From: Chloroflexota bacterium
Lineage (GTDB): Bacteria; Chloroflexota; UBA6077; CF-72
NCBI GenBank assembly: GCA_019242065.1
Contig: JAFAWJ010000361.1
Span: 1-10,882 of the forward strand
Direction: 5' to 3'
Length of the DNA stretch: 10,882 bases
The notes under the pieces were generated by a model. That model saw only the letters and a list, made by a program, of their open reading frames with translations, ran no database searches and had not been told where the DNA came from. The position numbers and the translations under genes were made by a program. Below are positions 5,529 to 10,882 of this stretch, piece after piece. Positions within the stretch are counted from its first letter, which is position 1. Each line of letters starts with the position of its first letter.

Positions 5529-8500
5529 TCCGCGCCTGAGGATGGCTTAGGGCCGGAAGGCGGAGGGTCAGTCCGAGGTACTCGCGGGCGAAGCCTGCTT
5601 GCTCGAGCAGCGGCCGCAGCGGTGAGTTGAGGGCTGGCTCGCCGTCGACCTGATCAAGCACCAGCTCGCGTCGTGGCGAGTTCTCCGCGACGCGGCGCAG
5701 CGCGCCCAGCGCATGCGCGCCCAGACCGCCTTCGAATCCAGGCAAGATCGTCAGGCCTTTGCGACCGCGTTCGAGGTACAACGTCGGTTCGCCGTCGACC
5801 AGCACCACGAAGGCGCCACTCACGCGTTGCAAGCGGCGACCCTTGGGCCAGGCCAGAGCGGCGCCGTACGGGTTGGCCGGGTCGGCCGCGGCCAGCAGGT
5901 GCACCGTCGGGCTATCGGGCGGGGTGCGCTCGGCACGCAAGCGATCCACCGCGCCAGGCATGGCGAACTGGGCAGCACCCAGGCCCTCGACGAAGTAGCC
6001 GCGCCGAATCTTGCCCGCTTCTTCCATCGCCCGCAGGACGGGATACACCGCGGCAAAGCCGCCTGGCACGCCTTCACCCAAGACCGATTCGCGCGTGACG
6101 ACACCGTGCCGTTCGAGCAGGGTCAGGGCCAGGGCGTGCGAACGCTCGGTCATCGGGGCGCTCGCCGTCACCAACGACCACCGCCCCGCGGCCTCGGGTG
6201 GCCCGCTGCGGGTGAGATGCATCGGTCGCCGTGACCGTGCGCGGCGCTGCAAGCGCAGACGCAGCGGGGTGAGCGTGTCGTTGGTGATCTCGCCTGACCA
6301 GACCAGGTCCCACAGGGCGTCCAGGACGGCGGCATCAGTCAGCCCGCCCGCGGCAGCGAACAACTCGCGAAAGAAGGACGCGCCGCGCTCGGCCAGATGT
6401 TGTCGGATCCGATCGTGGATCGGCTCCCCGGGTGGTTCTTCGGGCGCCGTTGGCGCCAGCAGCGGCAGACGCTCGCGGCGGAAAAGGGCCACTCGACCAT
6501 CGTCAATCCCGATCGAGCCACGCCCCAGCCAGACCAGCTCACCCGAGGCGCACAGCTCGTCCAACAGGCGAGATTGATAACCGCGCACGCGCGCGGGCAA
6601 GACGTCTCGCTCGTAAATCGACCACGGTAGAAAAACGCCTTCAAGCTGGGCGACGACGTCGAGCAAGCGGTCCACCGAGCCCGCCTCGCTACCGACGGCG
6701 TGCCAGGCGGGTAGAAAGCGGGCCAGGGCCACGCTCGGTACCGGCTCGACTTCACGCCGCAGACGTGCCAGCGAGCGCCGCCGCAACGCACGCAGGACGT
6801 CGGCGTCGCACCATTCGCGCTCGGCGCCGCCAGGCCGAAACTCGCCAGCCAGAATGCTGCCGGCCGCCTCCATGCGGCGGAGCGTGTCGTGGACCAGCGC
6901 TGCCGGCAATCCCCAGCGCTCGGCCGGCTCGCGGGCGGTGAAGGGGGCATGCGTCCGCGCCCAGCGCAGCAGGAGCGTGTTTAGTGCGTCGACCGTCGTG
7001 GCGAGGAAGACGTCGGGCACGCCGCGCGGCGGTTGAACCCCCAGCGCGTCGCGGTAGCGGGCGACATCCTCCACGGCAATCCAGCGATCCTCACCGGCAA
7101 TGCGCACCTCGACGGCGCGACGCTCGGTCGCCAGCATCGCCAGCCAGTCGGCGGACTCAGCCCCAGCGCTCGAGCGGGCAGCAACTTCAGCGGCGCTCAG
7201 GTCTCCCAGGCGACGCAGCGCGTCGTGCAGCTGGTCGCGGCCGCGCACGCGTCGCTCGGCGAGTGACTGCAGCTCGAGCTCCAGGTCGGTGACCGCACTC
7301 GGGTCCAGCAGCTCGCGCAGTTCTTCCTGCCCCAGCAGCTCGCGCAGGCGTTCACGATCCAGGGTGAGTGCCTGCGCCCGTCGTTCGGCCAGTGGCGCGT
7401 CGCCTTCGTACATAAACTCGGCGATGTAGTCGAAGAGCAGCGAGCGGGCAAAGGGCGAGGCCGCGCTCGTTTCGACCGAGGTCACCCGAATGTGGCGCTG
7501 CTGAATGCCGCGCAGCACATCCTGCAACGCGGGCACGTCGAAGACGTCCTGCAGGCATTCGCGATAGGTCTCCAGCAGGATGGGGAACGAGCCGTAGCGG
7601 CTGGCCACACCCATCAGGTCGGAGGCGCGCTGGCGCATCTGCCACAGCGGCGTGCGCGCATCGCCGCGACGCCGAGGCAGCAGCAGCGCCCGCGCGGCGT
7701 TTTCGCGGAAGTGCGACGCGAACAGGGCCGAGCCGCCCAGCTCGCGCACGACCAGGTCCTCGACGCGGTCGGCATCCGGAAACAGCAACTCGTCCAGGGC
7801 GGTCTCCTCCAGACCTTCGGGCAGCCGTAGCGCGATCCCGTCGTCAGTCCAGATGGCGTACAGGTCAACCCCCAGACGCTCGCGGATGGCGGCGCCGATC
7901 GCCAGCGCCCAGGGCGCGTGCACGCGGCCGCCGAATGGGGTAAGTACGCACACCCGCCAGTCACCCAGTTCGTCGCGGAACCGCTCGACCACCAGCGCCC
8001 GATCGCTTGGCACCACACCGGTCGTTTGCTTTTGCTCGGCCAGGTACGCGACCAGATTGCGGGCGGCCAGGTCGTCCAGGTTGTGCTCGGCCGACAGCGT
8101 GGCGATCGCACGCTCTTCGTCCAGGCTGGCAATGCGGCGGCTGAATTCGCCGAGCGCCCGGCCAAGCTCGATCGGGCGTCCGGCCGCATCGCCATGCCAG
8201 AACGGCGTCTTGCCCGGCTCACCCGGCGCCGGCGAGACGATGACCTGCTGCGACGTGATGTGCTCGATGCGCCAGGTGCTGGCGCCCAGCACGAACGTCT
8301 CTCCAGGGCGACTCTCGTACACCATCTCTTCGTCGAGCTCGCCCACCCGCGGGCCACCCTCGCCCAGGAACACGCCGTACAGTCCGCGTTCGGGAATCGT
8401 GCCGCCGCTGGTGACGGCCACCACGCGCGCGTCGCCACGCGCCACCACCGTGTCGGCCACCCGATCCCACACCAGGCGCGCCTTCAGGTTCGAGAACTCG

Positions 8501-9972
8501 TCCGAGGGGTAGTGGCCCGAGAGCATGTCCAGCACACCCTCGAACAGGCTGCGCGGTAAACCGGCGAAGTTGTACGCCCGCCGACATGCCGCGTACAGCT
8601 CGTCCACCGGCCACGGGTGCTGGGCGCACATGGCGACGATCTGCTGGGCGAGCACGTCTAGCGGGTTGCGCGGTACCCGCGTCGACTCGATTGCCCCGTC
8701 CAGCATGCGGCCCACCACCACCGCCGCCTCCAGCAGATCGCCGCGGTACTTGGGGAAGATCTTGCCCGCGCTCACCGCGTCGACCGAATGTCCGGCGCGC
8801 CCGATGCGCTGCAGCCCGCTGGCAACCGACGTCGGCGCTTCCACCTGGATGACCAGGTCGATGGCGCCCATGTCGATTCCCAGCTCCAGCGAGCTGGTCG
8901 CCACCAGACCGCGCAGCGTGCCGGCCTTGAGCATCTCCTCTACCACCAGGCGCTGCTCGCGCGAGATCGACCCGTGGTGCGCGCGCACCAGCGGCGGACC
9001 GCCGGGCGCCTCTGATTCGGCCTCGGCCATCTCGTTCAGACGCTGCGCCAGCCGTTCGGCCAGCCGCCGACTGTTGACGAAGATCAGCGTGGAGCGATTG
9101 GCGCGGATCAGCTCCAGAAGGCGCGGGTAAATGGACGGCCACACCGAGTTACGTGCTTCGGAGCGCAGCTCCGCCCCGAGCACCGATCCGCCTGGTGGCG
9201 GGCCCGGCTCGGCTCCCAGACCCGGATTGGCCATGTCCTCGATCGGCACGATGACCTGCAGGTCCAGCGCCTTGCGCTTGCCAACGTCCACTAGCGTGAC
9301 CGGACGGTCGACGCCACCCAGGAAGCGACCGATCTCGTCCAGCGGACGCTGGGTCGCCGACAGGCCGATGCGCTGCACCCGCTCGTGTGCGACGTGGTCG
9401 AGCCGCTCCAGCGACAGCGCCAGGTGCGCGCCGCGCTTGCTGCCCGCCACCGAGTGGATCTCGTCCACGATGACCCAGCGCACGGATTTGAGAATTTCGT
9501 CGGCGCGCGAAGTGAGCAGCAGATACAGCGACTCCGGGGTCGTAATCAGGATGTCCGGCGGGGTGCGCTGAATGTCGCGCCGATCAGCAGCCGACGTATC
9601 GCCGGTGCGAATCGCCACATCGATTGTCGGCGGCGGTAGCTCCAGCCGCTGCGCAGCCAGCCCGATGCCCACCAGCGGCGCCTTCAGGTTGCGCTCGACG
9701 TCGTGTGCCAGCGCCTTCAGCGGCGAGACGTACAGCACGCGACAGCGTTGCTTGGGATTGGACGGGCTGGGCTGGGTGGCCAGTTGATCCAGACACCACA
9801 GGAAGGCCGCCAGCGTCTTGCCGGAACCGGTGGGAGCCAGGATCAGGGTGTGCTCTCCACGGCCGATGGCCGCCCAGCCCTCGGCTTGGGCCGCGGTGGG
9901 CGCGGCGAAGGTGTGCGCGAACCACTCCCGTGTGGCGGGGCTGAAAGCGGAGAGGGGACTAGATCCGCTCAC
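5521..9972 (-). CDS. lhr: Large DNA repair helicase Lhr (DEAD/DEAH superfamily 2)
   Basis: The protein is 1483 residues from the GTG start used here, matching full-length Lhr proteins. Lhr is a 3'-to-5' single-strand DNA translocase that unwinds RNA:DNA hybrids and acts in DNA repair. RecA domain 1 has Walker A APTGSGKT (46-53), DEIH (170-173) and SAT (205-207). RecA domain 2 has STLIFVNSRR (294-303), ATSSLELGIDMG (358-369) and QRIGRAGH (388-395). Lhr hallmarks follow: NPLDVLAQQIVAMCA (436-450), PFWHGDAAGRP (590-600; its Trp probably matches the base-stacking Trp of mycobacterial Lhr) and the DEAD/H-associated block with FGGRVHAPW from about 680. The remaining half is the winged-helix-rich C-terminal region of long Lhr proteins. 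A TTG eight codons upstream (9996) is possible, but it lies inside the promoter and LexA box, so GTG at 9972 is preferred. It leads an operon with nei2. Confidence 0.95.
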   Translation of the reverse strand: MSGSSPLSAFSPATREWFAHTFAAPTAAQAEGWAAIGRGEHTLILAPTGSGKTLAAFLWCLDQLATQPSPSNPKQRCRVLYVSPLKALAHDVERNLKAPLVGIGLAAQRLELPPPTIDVAIRTGDTSAADRRDIQRTPPDILITTPESLYLLLTSRADEILKSVRWVIVDEIHSVAGSKRGAHLALSLERLDHVAHERVQRIGLSATQRPLDEIGRFLGGVDRPVTLVDVGKRKALDLQVIVPIEDMANPGLGAEPGPPPGGSVLGAELRSEARNSVWPSIYPRLLELIRANRSTLIFVNSRRLAERLAQRLNEMAEAESEAPGGPPLVRAHHGSISREQRLVVEEMLKAGTLRGLVATSSLELGIDMGAIDLVIQVEAPTSVASGLQRIGRAGHSVDAVSAGKIFPKYRGDLLEAAVVVGRMLDGAIESTRVPRNPLDVLAQQIVAMCAQHPWPVDELYAACRRAYNFAGLPRSLFEGVLDMLSGHYPSDEFSNLKARLVWDRVADTVVARGDARVVAVTSGGTIPERGLYGVFLGEGGPRVGELDEEMVYESRPGETFVLGASTWRIEHITSQQVIVSPAPGEPGKTPFWHGDAAGRPIELGRALGEFSRRIASLDEERAIATLSAEHNLDDLAARNLVAYLAEQKQTTGVVPSDRALVVERFRDELGDWRVCVLTPFGGRVHAPWALAIGAAIRERLGVDLYAIWTDDGIALRLPEGLEETALDELLFPDADRVEDLVVRELGGSALFASHFRENAARALLLPRRRGDARTPLWQMRQRASDLMGVASRYGSFPILLETYRECLQDVFDVPALQDVLRGIQQRHIRVTSVETSAASPFARSLLFDYIAEFMYEGDAPLAERRAQALTLDRERLRELLGQEELRELLDPSAVTDLELELQSLAERRVRGRDQLHDALRRLGDLSAAEVAARSSAGAESADWLAMLATERRAVEVRIAGEDRWIAVEDVARYRDALGVQPPRGVPDVFLATTVDALNTLLLRWARTHAPFTAREPAERWGLPAALVHDTLRRMEAAGSILAGEFRPGGAEREWCDADVLRALRRRSLARLRREVEPVPSVALARFLPAWHAVGSEAGSVDRLLDVVAQLEGVFLPWSIYERDVLPARVRGYQSRLLDELCASGELVWLGRGSIGIDDGRVALFRRERLPLLAPTAPEEPPGEPIHDRIRQHLAERGASFFRELFAAAGGLTDAAVLDALWDLVWSGEITNDTLTPLRLRLQRRARSRRPMHLTRSGPPEAAGRWSLVTASAPMTERSHALALTLLERHGVVTRESVLGEGVPGGFAAVYPVLRAMEEAGKIRRGYFVEGLGAAQFAMPGAVDRLRAERTPPDSPTVHLLAAADPANPYGAALAWPKGRRLQRVSGAFVVLVDGEPTLYLERGRKGLTILPGFEGGLGAHALGALRRVAENSPRRELVLDQVDGEPALNSPLRPLLEQAGFAREYLGLTLRLPALSHPQARSA

Positions 9973-9979
9973 GTCAGGG

Positions 9980-10009
9980 AGGATATCGTAGAACAAACGT
10001 TCGTGTCAA
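9980..10009 (-). promoter_or_regulatory. lhr promoter with sigma-70-like -35 and -10
   Basis: On the minus strand there is a perfect TTGACA (10004-10009), an 18-base spacer and TATCCT (9980-9985). Transcription would begin about seven bases after the -10 element, at 9972-9974, which is the GTG codon of lhr, so the mRNA would have no leader. The only spaced Shine-Dalgarno-like option is absent, which agrees. The -35 element lies three bases beyond the stop codon of the upstream amidohydrolase gene. The spacer holds the LexA-type box. The -10 element matches the consensus at four of six positions and is the weaker part of the call. Confidence 0.65.
9991..10002. promoter_or_regulatory. LexA (SOS) box GAAC-N4-GTTC in the lhr promoter
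   Basis: GAACAAACGTTC is a perfect match to the GAAC-N4-GTTC operator bound by LexA of Gram-positive bacteria, and also reported for the Chloroflexota member Dehalococcoides. On the coding strand it reads CGAACGTTTGTTCT, which matches 12 of the 14 positions of the Bacillus consensus CGAACRNRYGTTCG. It fills the spacer between the -35 and -10 elements, the classic site for repression. I saw no second copy by eye. LexA itself is not encoded in this window. Confidence 0.7.
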
Positions 10010-10012
10010 CAA

Positions 10013-10882
10013 TTATCGGGCTGTGCGGGCGGGCGCGCTGTCGAGTGACTTGAAGGGTGTCCCGTCGCGCACGATCAGCGCCAGCTTGTCTTTCTGCTGC
10101 AGCACCCGAATATCGGCCAGCGGGTCGCCGTCGACGCCGAGCACGTCGGCGCGCTTGCCAGCTTCGAGGGTGCCCGTCAGGTGGGCGATGCGCGCGCATT
10201 CAGCGGCCGACTTCGTCGTCGCCACGATAGCCTGCATCGGCGTCATGCCGCCTTCAACCATGCGCTCGAGCTCTTCGGCGTTGCTACCGTGCGGGCCAAC
10301 GCCGGTGTCGGTGCCCATCGCGATGCGCACCCCGCGCTCGACCGCCAGTCGAAAGCTGGCCTGGTGCGCGGCGATCACCTCGCGCGCTTTGCGCAGGGCG
10401 TAAGGTGGCACCGACGACGGGTCCTTCTCGGCACGCCGCACCACCCACAACGGGGCCACCAGCGTCGGTACGAACCACGTCCCGCGGCGCTTCATCTCGT
10501 CGACGACTTCCTCGTCCAGGAAGATGCCGTGCTCGATCGAGCTGATGCCGCCGAGGACCGCATTCTTGATGCCCTGGGTGGCCTGGGCGTGGGCCATCAC
10601 GGTCTTGCCGGCGGCTTTGGCCTCGTACACGATCGCGGCGATCTCGTCGGGTGAAAAGCCAGTGGCGCCGGGCTCGTCGTTTGGCGACATCACCCCGCCG
10701 CTGGTATGCACCTTGATCTGGTCGGCACCCGCGCGCAGCACCTCGCGCGCCGCGCGTCGCACGCCGTCCACGCCATCGACCACCGTGTATGGCAACTCTG
10801 AAACCGGTCGAATGTTGGCGCCGTTGGGCATCACCGAGTCGCCATGCCCGCCCGTCTGCGACAGGGCCGAGACAGCGATGCG
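10013..10882 (-). CDS. Metal-dependent amidohydrolase (imidazolonepropionase/prolidase-like), C-terminal part
   Basis: The frame stays open to the window edge, so the gene is cut. Of an expected 400 or so residues, 289 are visible, and the N-terminal His-x-His metal site is missing. The visible part starts with SALSQTGGHGDSVMPNG, a conserved segment of this branch, which shows the internal GTG/ATG at 10834/10831 is not the real start. The carbamylated metal-bridging Lys is in QIKVHTSGGV (codon 10712-10714). The metal-binding His are in MAHAQ (10589-10591) and SIEHG (10529-10531), and the catalytic Asp is in GTDTG (10307-10309). The C-terminus KRADVLGVDGDPLADIRVL closes the small beta-sandwich. 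Relatives hydrolyse cyclic amides or dipeptides ending in proline and related residues; the substrate here is unknown. It lies just upstream of lhr in the same direction, but lhr has its own promoter. Confidence 0.9.
   Translation of the reverse strand, partial: RIAVSALSQTGGHGDSVMPNGANIRPVSELPYTVVDGVDGVRRAAREVLRAGADQIKVHTSGGVMSPNDEPGATGFSPDEIAAIVYEAKAAGKTVMAHAQATQGIKNAVLGGISSIEHGIFLDEEVVDEMKRRGTWFVPTLVAPLWVVRRAEKDPSSVPPYALRKAREVIAAHQASFRLAVERGVRIAMGTDTGVGPHGSNAEELERMVEGGMTPMQAIVATTKSAAECARIAHLTGTLEAGKRADVLGVDGDPLADIRVLQQKDKLALIVRDGTPFKSLDSAPARTAR

Noticed and set aside
7614..9142. Long alternative minus-strand frames inside lhr
   Set aside because: The Lhr frame is continuous with all helicase motifs; the others have Arg/Ala/Ser-rich nonsense composition.
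10831..10834. GTG/ATG as the true start of the amidohydrolase
   Set aside because: The frame continues upstream to the window edge and encodes the conserved TGGHGD segment, so these are internal codons of a truncated gene.

Overview
The window is about 11 kb of GC-rich bacterial chromosome, densely packed with genes. The long Ala/Pro/Ser/Thr linker on the solute-binding lipoprotein, the sequence of the small heat-shock protein and the GAAC-N4-GTTC SOS box all fit a Chloroflexota (green non-sulfur) bacterium. That assignment is an inference; there is no rRNA or marker gene here to prove it. No tRNA, rRNA, CRISPR array, insertion sequence or phage gene was seen.

Left part (1-3521, minus strand): a carbohydrate ABC importer operon. 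It reads from right to left: a Tat/lipoprotein-type solute-binding protein, a MalF-type permease, a MalG-type permease, and the first codons of a sulfatase/alkaline-phosphatase-superfamily enzyme that runs off the left edge. No ATPase gene is in view. A strong 14-bp stem-loop sits between the binding-protein gene and the first permease gene and holds the permease's Shine-Dalgarno sequence in its second arm. The sulfatase reading frame starts directly after the permease stop codon without an ordinary start codon.

Middle (3522-4720): a 164-bp divergent intergenic region, then on the plus strand an Hsp20-family chaperone with an unusual C-terminal tail and a single-domain EVE protein. The EVE gene has an almost leaderless start.

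Right part (4674-9972, minus strand): lhr (a large DEAD/DEAH helicase) followed by a nei2-type DNA glycosylase. Their stop and start codons overlap, and the glycosylase gene also overlaps the EVE gene tail to tail. The lhr promoter carries TTGACA as its -35 element, a perfect GAAC-N4-GTTC LexA-type box in the spacer and a TATCCT -10 element that places transcription start at the GTG codon. I read this as an SOS-controlled, probably leaderless lhr-nei2 repair operon. The same gene pair is adjacent in mycobacteria.

Far right (10013-10882, minus strand): the C-terminal two thirds of a metal-dependent amidohydrolase, cut by the window edge. Its stop codon lies three bases from the lhr -35 element.
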